DNA of 64,000 bases from Buttiauxella agrestis (lineage in GTDB: Bacteria > Pseudomonadota > Gammaproteobacteria > Enterobacterales > Enterobacteriaceae). The DNA is taken from contig NZ_UIGI01000001.1 of assembly GCF_900446255.1 (NCBI RefSeq), positions 832,763-896,762 of the forward strand, written 5' to 3'. Positions 44,374-52,228 of this stretch are shown piece by piece. The number at the start of each line of letters is the position of its first letter. Within the stretch, counting starts at the first letter, position 1. The translations under genes and the position numbers were made by a program. The notes under the pieces are model-generated. The model worked only from the letters and a program-made list of their open reading frames with translations, did not search any database and was not told the DNA's origin.

Positions 44374-44724
44374 ATGTATTACGTTCAACGTAATGAAGAA
44401 GGGCAACTGACACGTGTTGAGAACGAGCCGTTTACCGGAATGACAGGTGAAGTCTTCACGCAGACGCCTGAAATCACCGCCTGGAATAACGCCCGCAACG
44501 TGGTGGATGAAAGTCTGCAACATAAAGAATTGCTGCAACGCAGTGACCTGGAAATGGTCCGCGTTCTGGACGACCTGATTTTCCTGCTGATTCAAAAAGG
44601 GGTGATTACGATCACTGACCTGCCGCCGATGGCGCAGGTGAAGCTGATGAATCGCGCGCAGGCGCGCCAGGGGTTGGGTGGGTTAGAGGATCTGCTTAAT
44701 AGCGACGATCAGGGGATTTTTTAA
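44374..44724 (+). CDS. Small conserved Lap-locus protein, often mislabelled tryptophan synthase beta-like
   Basis: The 116-residue protein begins MYYVQRNEEGQLTRVENEPF and contains LEMVRVLDDLIFLLIQKGVITITDLPPMAQVKLMNR. Small proteins of this pattern sit next to LapA-type adhesins in Pseudomonas and Vibrio. There they are frequently named tryptophan synthase subunit beta-like, although they are far too short and lack the PLP lysine domain of TrpB. The real function is unknown; a cytoplasmic helper in adhesin export or regulation is inferred from synteny. It follows the adhesin by 71 bases on the same strand. Confidence 0.8.
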   Translation: MYYVQRNEEGQLTRVENEPFTGMTGEVFTQTPEITAWNNARNVVDESLQHKELLQRSDLEMVRVLDDLIFLLIQKGVITITDLPPMAQVKLMNRAQARQGLGGLEDLLNSDDQGIF

Positions 44725-44750
44725 ATAGCCATCATATTTCGAGTTGTGTT

Positions 44751-44822
44751 GGCGGGGGCGCTACGCTTGCCCGCCCTACGCGCTGGGTTTCATAGGGTGG
44801 ATAAGCGAAGCCTCATCCACCA
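44751..44822. repeat. Pair of inverted REP-like elements between the small Lap protein and lapD
   Basis: GGCGGGGGCGCTACGCTTGC to about 44778 is inverted relative to ATAGGGTGGATAAGCGAAGC, which starts at 44792. The second unit is nearly identical to the first unit at 29364. The pair separates convergent genes. Confidence 0.75.
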
Positions 44823-44834
44823 TTTTTTTACAGG

Positions 44835-46775
44835 TTAAAACGGTGCCGGTTCGCCGAGTAGCTGTCCCATCGCGCCATAAATCCCCACTTCTTGCAGCAC
44901 GCGCAACTCCCCTTCGGTTTCAACACGCTCGGCTATCAGCGGCAGATCAATATTGTTGGTTGCGCTGTGTAACACGTCAATAAACAAGCGTTTATCGCTC
45001 TCAATATCAATGTGGCGGATATAGCTGGAATCAATTTTCAGGTACGCCAGGCCCCATTGCGACAGGTGCCCAATCATATCGAAGCGGCTACCGAAGTGTT
45101 GCAGGCCAAGGCGGCAGCCAAAATGATTCAGCGACTTGATAAACACTTCCATTTGTTCAGGTTCCGGCAGTTGGTTCTCGTCCAGCTCCAGAATTAAACG
45201 ACCGGCAAGCTGCGGGTTCGTCTTCAGTGGGTTAAGCAACTGCTTGATAGTGGAGTCATTTGCCAGAGAACTTCCTGACAGACTGAGCGCCAGATAACCC
45301 GGATAGTTTTTCAACTGCTTCAACGTCAGACTCAACATCACCCGATCAAGGCGTTGGCTCCAGCCAAATCGGTGGATCCACGGCAGGAAACGACCGGCAG
45401 GAATGCTGTTGCCTTTTTCATCGACGATGCGCGACAGCACTTTGTAATGAATCACTTTTTGTATGTTTTTGCAGTCCACAACCGGCTGGAAGAATAACTG
45501 GAACTGCTCTTTGCTCAGTGCATTCTCAAGACGCATAAACCACAGATGCTGATCTTCATTGGCTGCATCAGTTTGAACCACAGGGAACAGGTTGGTCTGA
45601 TGCGTGGTATGGGTTTCGGCTTCCATCAATGCGCGGTCGGCCTGAACAATCAGCGACTGCGGGGAATCCCCATAACTAAACGGCACCATTCCCGTATGCG
45701 CGACCGGGTTAATGTCAGACATGCCGGTTGCGTAGAAGGCGGCAAGTTGCTGACTAAGCGAGTTCTGCAAAGTCAGCATTTCATTGTGCGTCACGCCTGG
45801 GCAAAGCAGGGCGAATTCACCACCGCGAATGCGGGCAAGAATGCTGTCGGCATGGGCATGTTGGTTCTTCACAACATTCATCATATCGGCAACATGCTTC
45901 AGCAAGTTATCGGTATGCGGGCCGCCAAAACGTTGGTTCAGGCCACCGAGATCCTGAATGCGCAATAACAGCAAATAGCCAGATGCCGATTCTTCATCGC
46001 TTAAGCGGGTCTGCATTTGCAAGTCGAAAGCGCGACGGTTAGCGATACCGGTTTGGCTATCGAGATAGGCCTCATTGTGCAGACGTTCGCTGTGCTCGGC
46101 CTGATCTTCAAACAGTGACTTAAGTTTAGCGACCATCAGGTTCATGGCCTCCACAACGCGGCGCAACTCCGGCGTTTTCGGTAAATCGAGCTGAGTGAGA
46201 TATTCGCGGCGGGTAATCGCCTGGGACTGTTTCACCATATAATTGAGCGGGCGTAACTGGCGGCGCAAAAGTGCGGCACCCGCCAGAATACAAACCGCGG
46301 AACAGGCCAGCATCCACAGCAGGTTTGCCAGCGTGCTTTCCCATAAGCGCTTGATAGCAAACACCGGGTTGCTCAGGACTTCGACGCGCGCCGCCTGCTG
46401 CCAGCCCCGCATAATCGTCGCTTCACCGGCTTGCGGTTTCACATTCACCAGGGCGACAAACCAGCCCGGCACTTCGGGAATCGACAACGACGCGCTGCGC
46501 TCAAGAATCGTTTTGCCGCTCGACTGATCGATGACACGGATGGCATCGTAGTAGCCGCTATCGAAAATTGAACTGACCATTAACTCGATCATCGCGGGAT
46601 CGTCAACGTGTGGGGTGAGCGAAAGGCCCAATGCGGTCGCGGCATCCTGCGCGTGAGAAAGCAGTTGGTTATTGTATTGCTCCCGGGAACTTTCGAGATT
46701 CACAATAAAACTACCGCTGAAGATGATCAGCATAAATAGAAAGATAGCTATTAGAAGCTGTTTGAAAAGTGACAC
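44835..46775 (-). CDS. lapD: LapD-like c-di-GMP receptor (degenerate GGDEF-EAL)
   Basis: The 646-residue inner-membrane protein has an N-terminal membrane span, a periplasmic LapD/MoxY-type domain (about 25-150), a second span and a HAMP domain (about 150-230). A GGDEF domain with the degenerate site IRGGEF (about 315) and an EAL domain with KVLSR in place of EALLR (about 446) follow, with QHFGSR in place of DDFGTG. Both enzymatic sites are lost, as in Pseudomonas LapD. There, c-di-GMP binding to the EAL domain makes the periplasmic domain sequester LapG. It starts 9 bases after the lapG stop and ends the minus-strand operon that begins at 51474. Confidence 0.92.
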   Translation of the reverse strand: MSLFKQLLIAIFLFMLIIFSGSFIVNLESSREQYNNQLLSHAQDAATALGLSLTPHVDDPAMIELMVSSIFDSGYYDAIRVIDQSSGKTILERSASLSIPEVPGWFVALVNVKPQAGEATIMRGWQQAARVEVLSNPVFAIKRLWESTLANLLWMLACSAVCILAGAALLRRQLRPLNYMVKQSQAITRREYLTQLDLPKTPELRRVVEAMNLMVAKLKSLFEDQAEHSERLHNEAYLDSQTGIANRRAFDLQMQTRLSDEESASGYLLLLRIQDLGGLNQRFGGPHTDNLLKHVADMMNVVKNQHAHADSILARIRGGEFALLCPGVTHNEMLTLQNSLSQQLAAFYATGMSDINPVAHTGMVPFSYGDSPQSLIVQADRALMEAETHTTHQTNLFPVVQTDAANEDQHLWFMRLENALSKEQFQLFFQPVVDCKNIQKVIHYKVLSRIVDEKGNSIPAGRFLPWIHRFGWSQRLDRVMLSLTLKQLKNYPGYLALSLSGSSLANDSTIKQLLNPLKTNPQLAGRLILELDENQLPEPEQMEVFIKSLNHFGCRLGLQHFGSRFDMIGHLSQWGLAYLKIDSSYIRHIDIESDKRLFIDVLHSATNNIDLPLIAERVETEGELRVLQEVGIYGAMGQLLGEPAPF

Positions 46776-46784
46776 AGGTTTATC

Positions 46785-47483
46785 CTATTCATCAATCGGG
46801 AATCCTTCTTCCCGCATTTTTTTCAACACATCCTGCCATCGAGAAAGACGCTTACTATCCCCGACACGTTTATTATTCTGACTTCCTGGTAACCACAACC
46901 CGCTATCATTAAAGGAATAAACAGGCAATAAATCCGAGCGCTGTGTTGCAGGTAAAATGTTATCCGTCAGACTATCAAGAACGATGGGAATAGCCTCCGG
47001 TGACGAGTACCAGGTTAATACCATATGCGCCCGATTCAGACGTAATGCTTTAACGTAGGTAATACGTAACTTTTCTCCTGAAACACCTAAGTGACGTAAT
47101 GTGAAATATTTAGCGAGCGCATAATCTTCGCAATCTGCTTCGCCTTTGCGCAGTGATTCTACGGGCGTTGCCCAATAATCAGTGCTATTCCAGATTTCAA
47201 TATCTTCACGGTAATGCAATTGCTGGTTAAAAAAACGATTCACCGCATTTAATTGTGCGAGTTCAGTTTGGCTCCGTTGGTTCAATAACAGTTGCTGCCA
47301 GGCATTTATACGCAGCTCACCTTCCTTCGTTGCCGGGCCATAGAGTTGGTCGGCACGTTGTTGAATGGTCGTGAAATCCCAGGCTGCACGTAAAGAGCCT
47401 CCCGCCAATAGTAACAACAGCACACCAGAAAAAATCAGAGGCGCTAATAACCTGGTGCGAAAAAATAACCTGACTGAGTTCAA
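46785..47483 (-). CDS. lapG: LapG-like periplasmic cysteine protease
   Basis: This 232-residue transglutaminase-like cysteine peptidase (BTLCP family) has an N-terminal signal or anchor (LLAPLIFSGVLLLLLAGGSL). The catalytic triad is C118 in EADCEDYALAKYF, H153 in NRAHMVLTWY and D170 in IVLDSLTDN. The acidic residues around the cysteine match the calcium-binding site of LapG. It should cut the adhesin at its TAAG motif when released by LapD, freeing the cell from the surface. It lies upstream of lapD and 29 bases downstream of a solute-binding protein gene on the same strand. Confidence 0.92.
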   Translation of the reverse strand: MNSVRLFFRTRLLAPLIFSGVLLLLLAGGSLRAAWDFTTIQQRADQLYGPATKEGELRINAWQQLLLNQRSQTELAQLNAVNRFFNQQLHYREDIEIWNSTDYWATPVESLRKGEADCEDYALAKYFTLRHLGVSGEKLRITYVKALRLNRAHMVLTWYSSPEAIPIVLDSLTDNILPATQRSDLLPVYSFNDSGLWLPGSQNNKRVGDSKRLSRWQDVLKKMREEGFPIDE

Positions 47484-47512
47484 TTACACATCCGAATAGA
47501 GCCAATAACTGT

Positions 47513-48385
47513 TTAGTTTCGCTGTAGGTTTTTCGGCATCACTTTTTGAGTCAGCCACTTGTGAGTCAACTGAGTATTGACGGGTGATTCAAAGATGCGC
47601 CCAAGTGTCTTATCTACAAAAGCAACAAACTGTGGGTCTTCCTTCCTCATCATAATGGCATATTTCATTTTTTCACCCACAACGTCCTGGGAAACAGAGA
47701 AATCTTCAGGATGCTCATTTTGATTGATAATAGGATACGCCAGGATGTCATCGAGAATGATCGCGGCAGTACGTTTTTGCGCCATCATATCAAATGCATC
47801 TTGCACAGTATCTGAAGTGATTATCGAGATACTCAGATGTTTCTCACGGTTCACTCGATTGAACTCTAACAAATCTTTAGAACCGCGCGGCACGCTGACG
47901 GTGCGGCCTTTTAAGTCTTCAAGCGTATGGATATTATTCTGGCGCAGCGAAATAATACGCATATGGGCGACAAAATAATCAACAGAGAAGGAGACGCTTT
48001 TCTTCCGCTCTGGCGCATCGGTGTTAACGCTGCAATCCAAATCTATTTTACCAGCGTTAAGTGAGTTCACGCGTTCGGTAAATAGAGTAGGAATGTAATG
48101 AACGGCGAGATTCTTTTTACCCAGAGAAATACGCAATTCATCAGCAATCATATTGCATAGGGAGATGGTGTACCCGGTCACTTTGCCATCCACATCCCGA
48201 AAAGAGAAAGGCTCAAGTTGACGATAACCAATGTTTAACGCATTACTTTCTTTAATATTATCAAGCGTGGCAGAAGTGCCATCGGCCCTGAGATAATTGG
48301 GAGCCATTATCAGAGGTAACAATGCCAACGCCCTCAGAATAACCTTGAGCCCGGTGTTAAATGACTTTTTCATGTTAGTACGCAT
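47513..48385 (-). CDS. Periplasmic solute-binding protein, amino-acid family (second copy)
   Basis: The 290-residue protein has a signal peptide (after MKKSFNTGLK, ending near LRADG) and the SBP_bac_3 pattern: LNIGYRQLEPFSFRDVDGKVTGYTISLCNMIAD, then DLDCSVNTDAPERKKSVSFS. ATG 48385 overlaps the previous gene; ATG 48373, four codons in, is the alternative. No ABC permease or ATPase gene accompanies it. In the same operon as a membrane GGDEF-EAL protein, it is more likely a sensory binding protein than a transporter part, similar in concept to NspS of Vibrio cholerae. Its ligand is unknown. Confidence 0.85.
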   Translation of the reverse strand: MRTNMKKSFNTGLKVILRALALLPLIMAPNYLRADGTSATLDNIKESNALNIGYRQLEPFSFRDVDGKVTGYTISLCNMIADELRISLGKKNLAVHYIPTLFTERVNSLNAGKIDLDCSVNTDAPERKKSVSFSVDYFVAHMRIISLRQNNIHTLEDLKGRTVSVPRGSKDLLEFNRVNREKHLSISIITSDTVQDAFDMMAQKRTAAIILDDILAYPIINQNEHPEDFSVSQDVVGEKMKYAIMMRKEDPQFVAFVDKTLGRIFESPVNTQLTHKWLTQKVMPKNLQRN

Positions 48386-49289
48386 AGAGTGTTGTAGATG
48401 TTGTGAGTTTTTTAAGTTCCGCCGACATTGGAATATTTAGATTAATAGCGTTCGGTGGAATAGGAGACTGGAACCATCGTTGGTACAGTTTCTGAAAATC
48501 TTTGCCGGTAATAAGTGTTTTGAGCGTGTTATCGAGAAAATTTTTGAATTCACTGTCATCAAGCGGCAGCAACAAGCCTGCGGGAATCGGTGGGCTTAAC
48601 GTCTGATCGGAAATTTCAAACTCATCAGGCGTCGGAGACATCGCGATCATACCTTTCAGTATCGCCGTACTTGAAATCAAAGCCGGTAACTCACCGCTTT
48701 GAAGTTCCTGGAATGCACCTTTGTTATTGTTATCAAGCTCAATATTTAAATTGAGATCGTTCGTTTTATTGATGGTGTGGATTTGCTCGACATAAATAGT
48801 GCCGCTTTTAACCAGGACACTGTGCCCGGCTAAGTCGTCAATGGTATCGGTATGGTTATTTTTGCGAGTAATGAAACGCGTGCTGGAGAAGAAAAATGGG
48901 AACGAGAATTCGGCTTTTTGATGACGCAATTCAGAATAAAAAGCAGGGATGCACATGATATCAGTCGCATGATTTTTAATGAGCACGAACTGTGACGCGG
49001 TGCTGCTTTTTATCCAGCGAACTTTAAGGTCTTTCAGCTTCAGTTTTACTTTGATTGCATCAACGAGTTTATTGCATATATCAATGGAGTAACCCGCCGG
49101 ACGCTGCCCCTCAATGTATGAAAAGGGAAATGCATCATCCTGATAACCCAGCGTAATTGTCTTTGTCTCGGCTATCTTATCCAGTGTGTTTTTACTGTGT
49201 ACGCCATGTGCGTGGCATACCGGACTACTGAGCAAAAATAGTGAGGCAATCAAGCCAGGTAAACAGGCAAATAATGACTTAGCAGACAT
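48375..49289 (-). CDS. Periplasmic solute-binding protein, amino-acid family (first copy)
   Basis: The 304-residue protein starts at ATG 49289 (MSAKSLFACL) with GGGGAAA about 8 bases upstream, inside the end of the preceding GGDEF-EAL gene. A longer frame reaches 49427 but lies wholly within that gene. A signal peptide ends near VCHA. The SBP_bac_3 pattern follows: TITLGYQDDAFPFSYIEG, GYSIDICNKLVDAIK, TDIMCIPAFYSELRHQ. It overlaps the upstream gene by 11 bases and the downstream binding protein also by 11, indicating tight translational coupling. The two binding proteins are clearly diverged from each other. Ligand is unknown. Confidence 0.85.
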   Translation of the reverse strand: MSAKSLFACLPGLIASLFLLSSPVCHAHGVHSKNTLDKIAETKTITLGYQDDAFPFSYIEGQRPAGYSIDICNKLVDAIKVKLKLKDLKVRWIKSSTASQFVLIKNHATDIMCIPAFYSELRHQKAEFSFPFFFSSTRFITRKNNHTDTIDDLAGHSVLVKSGTIYVEQIHTINKTNDLNLNIELDNNNKGAFQELQSGELPALISSTAILKGMIAMSPTPDEFEISDQTLSPPIPAGLLLPLDDSEFKNFLDNTLKTLITGKDFQKLYQRWFQSPIPPNAINLNIPMSAELKKLTTSTTLYAY

Positions 49290-51474
49290 CGCAGATTTCC
49301 CCGTCGATGACTTTATTGCCAAACGTCGGCTCCAGATCTTTCTCAGGTAATGGGCGGCTGTAATAGTAACCCTGTACATTCTGGCAAGAAATTCGGCGCA
49401 AAATAGTCCGCTGCTGCTCCGTCTCAACCCCTTCTGCCGTCACGCTCATGCCATATTTCTGGGCAAATTGAATCAGCATCACGACCAGGTACTGGCTCGC
49501 ACTTTCTTGCTCCAGTTTCATAATCAGGGTACGGGCGATTTTAATGCGGGTGAACGGATAAATAAGCAGGTAATCCAACGCCGCATATCCGGTTCCCAAA
49601 TCATCCATCGCAATAGAAATACCCATTTCACGAATTTTTCTGAATACCGGCAACGCAATAGACTGATCCAGTTTTTCTGATTCAGTGACTTCAATTTCGA
49701 GGCGGTTAGCCGCCAGGCCACTTTGTTTTAACGCATCAACAATAATGTCTATCAGGCCAGGGCCATGTAATTGATAGGCCGAAATATTCACCGCGACTTT
49801 GGTGGACTCAGGCCACTTCGCGGCAGCCATACAGGATTGTCGGATAATCCATTCGCCTAAACGAATAATCAGGCCGGATTCTTCCGCAATATTAATGAAG
49901 TAATCCGGGAATATCAGGCCCTTAGTAGGATGATTCCAACGGATAAGCGATTCATAACCGCAAACCGTTTCATTTTCCAGATTGATAATAGGCTGGTAGT
50001 GCAGCACGAACTCATTATTATCAATGCCGTTAATGATTTCCTGATTCACGAACACACTGTTGGTGTGCTTCATCATCATGCCGTCTTCAAAGAAGTGGTA
50101 GCAACCGCGCCCGCTATGTTTTGACGCGTACAATGCCAGGTCCGCATTGATCATCAGCGTCGTGGCGCTGTTGCCCTGAGAAGGGGCGGTGACAATACCC
50201 ACGCTACAACTGATGGCGAAAGAGTGGCTGCCGTAGGTAAACGGAATGCTCAAGGCGCGGACGATTTTTTGCGACAGTGCTCCAGCTTCCTGGCAATTGT
50301 CTTCCCGGACACTCTGCAAAATAGCAAATTCATCGCCGCCTAACCGCGCAGCAAAGTCCATTGGGCCGAGCAATAAGGACAGGCGCTGTGCGACACCGAT
50401 CAGCACTTCATCGCCCGCCGAGTGGCCGAAGGTGTCGTTGACCGGTTTAAAGTTATCAAGATCGATCAGCAACAAGTTGAAAGGCTGCCCATTTTGATTC
50501 ATTTCGCGAATGCATTTATCCAGTGCCTGACTAAAAGAAGCGCGGTTCGGGAAGCCGGTCAGCGAATCATGGTGAGCCATGTACTCCATTTTTTGCGACA
50601 TATCCTGCATTCTTTGCAGGTAATCGCGTTCAACCATCGCAATACGGAGTTTTTCAATCGCTGCTGCTAATCTGCCGATTTCGTCATCCTGATCTAAATA
50701 AGGGGTAATAAGGTCGGTTTGCTCGTGGGCAATGCGGGTCAGGGAGTTGATGAGCAACGGTACCGGGCGGAACAGGCGGCGCATAAACAGCGTCACCAGA
50801 GCCAGCGTACCTAACAAAATTAGCGCCAGAATGATCAGTGTTTTCTTCAGCATCGCGTCATAGGCGGCATAGAGCTGTTTTTTATTGCCGATGCTGCTGA
50901 CTAAACTACCCAGAATTTCGCCTGATGGAGTCAGAATAGGCACGGCGCTGATAAAGCAATCCTGGCCGTTAATCGAGGCAAAACCAATGTAGTAATTCCC
51001 CAGGACGTCAGTGGCTCTTTGTCCTTTGAAGCTGATTTTTTCTTCTGTTGATTCTGAATTATTGCTGATGCCCTGGAAGTCTTTTTCTGGCGTATAAAGG
51101 AAAAGCCACGTCGGGTTACGGGTTTGCACCGCGGCCAGAGCTAATACATCGACAGGGTTATAACCGGTTTGAATCACTGAGTCCGGGTCGCCGATTTTAT
51201 GCTCCGAAACAATACGCGTGATTTGGCCGGTCGAACTGGTTCCCACCGCGACGTTGGTATAAACATTGCGGACGATGTACGTAATTATTTGCGCATTCGC
51301 TTCAGCCTGATGTACCCACTGTTGGTACGAAAAGCTATCAATCAGACCCCAACCCGCACAGGCACCTGCCCCGAAAGCAATAAGGATTCCCGCCAGCAAA
51401 AACTGGGTTATTTTCCCGGCGATAGAATGGTGCCAACCTTTTACGCTTTTAAGCGAGAAAAAACTTTTAGCCAC
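49279..51474 (-). CDS. Membrane GGDEF-EAL sensor heading the solute-binding/lapGD operon
   Basis: The 731-residue protein has two membrane spans (about 21-43 and 214-232) enclosing a periplasmic sensor domain of some 170 residues, and then a HAMP domain. A GGDEF domain follows with intact ARLGGDEF (about 378), and an EAL domain with ESLIRW (about 509), AVNIS, EVTES, DDLGTG, IKIART, EGVETE and NVQGYYY. Serine replaces alanine in EAL, and IKIA replaces IKID. Both activities look possible, so the net direction cannot be read. Its coupling to two binding proteins resembles Vibrio MbaA-NspS, where a binding protein docks on the periplasmic domain. Confidence 0.9.
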   Translation of the reverse strand: MAKSFFSLKSVKGWHHSIAGKITQFLLAGILIAFGAGACAGWGLIDSFSYQQWVHQAEANAQIITYIVRNVYTNVAVGTSSTGQITRIVSEHKIGDPDSVIQTGYNPVDVLALAAVQTRNPTWLFLYTPEKDFQGISNNSESTEEKISFKGQRATDVLGNYYIGFASINGQDCFISAVPILTPSGEILGSLVSSIGNKKQLYAAYDAMLKKTLIILALILLGTLALVTLFMRRLFRPVPLLINSLTRIAHEQTDLITPYLDQDDEIGRLAAAIEKLRIAMVERDYLQRMQDMSQKMEYMAHHDSLTGFPNRASFSQALDKCIREMNQNGQPFNLLLIDLDNFKPVNDTFGHSAGDEVLIGVAQRLSLLLGPMDFAARLGGDEFAILQSVREDNCQEAGALSQKIVRALSIPFTYGSHSFAISCSVGIVTAPSQGNSATTLMINADLALYASKHSGRGCYHFFEDGMMMKHTNSVFVNQEIINGIDNNEFVLHYQPIINLENETVCGYESLIRWNHPTKGLIFPDYFINIAEESGLIIRLGEWIIRQSCMAAAKWPESTKVAVNISAYQLHGPGLIDIIVDALKQSGLAANRLEIEVTESEKLDQSIALPVFRKIREMGISIAMDDLGTGYAALDYLLIYPFTRIKIARTLIMKLEQESASQYLVVMLIQFAQKYGMSVTAEGVETEQQRTILRRISCQNVQGYYYSRPLPEKDLEPTFGNKVIDGEICDVC

Positions 51475-52228
51475 AGATTGTCGGTTTCCTAATGAATAAG
51501 AATTATTCTTGAATTAATGATTTGAAATTAATGCATTGATATATTTTGTCTGGCTGTTGCTGTTATGTGAGTTTTTATGAAGAGTGTCAGACGTTGCGTC
51601 ACCAATAACAAACTATTATGTAACATTATTGATGAGGAAATAAATAAAGGCAAAACACGCGGCGGGACTATAGATAACCCGGATAACCAAGTCAATCACA
51701 AAAAATAGTGATTAAACGCTAATTGAGTGATTCATTGATTCTCTTTAAGCTTTTCATCAAATAAAGACGTTAGTGACACAGCGACTTTATCTTTCAATTA
51801 CCATTTTAACGCAATCCCATATAACGAAACTTTAATAGAATTATGATTATAATCAGTTGGTTATGTGTATTTTCAGTGTGTTAGTTAACAGTGTTTTATT
51901 ATTAATTAATGTCCATTTTTACCTATAAGTAGCAGTTCTTTTTTGAGTGCAAAATGAATACAATTAAAAAGGATTTGAGAATGTCAGCGCGTTTTCTTGT
52001 TTGTTAATAATTTAAATCATTAAAAATAACCAATGGCGCTTGTTAATTAATTGTTCGTATTTGTTTTGATTTTAATACGTGCGGGATCTTCTTAATATCG
52101 TTGTAAATGTTAATTAATTATAACGTTTGTTCTATTTCATTATGTCTTCTGCAAGATTTTATCCATTAATCAATATACTCACCCTGCTACCTAAATAGCA
52201 CACTAAGCATAAGCAACGGGTTAAATAC
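51475..52228. other. 754-bp divergent intergenic region, AT-rich
   Basis: No gene is seen. It separates the minus-strand sensor/lapGD operon from the plus-strand Wsp-like operon and presumably holds both promoters. Low GC content suggests H-NS-type silencing, but no specific motif stands out to me. Confidence 0.5.

Noticed and set aside
48375-49427. A 46-residue N-terminal extension of the first solute-binding protein.
   Set aside because: It lies within the preceding GGDEF-EAL gene and would place the signal peptide internally; ATG 49289 with GGGGAAA upstream is better.
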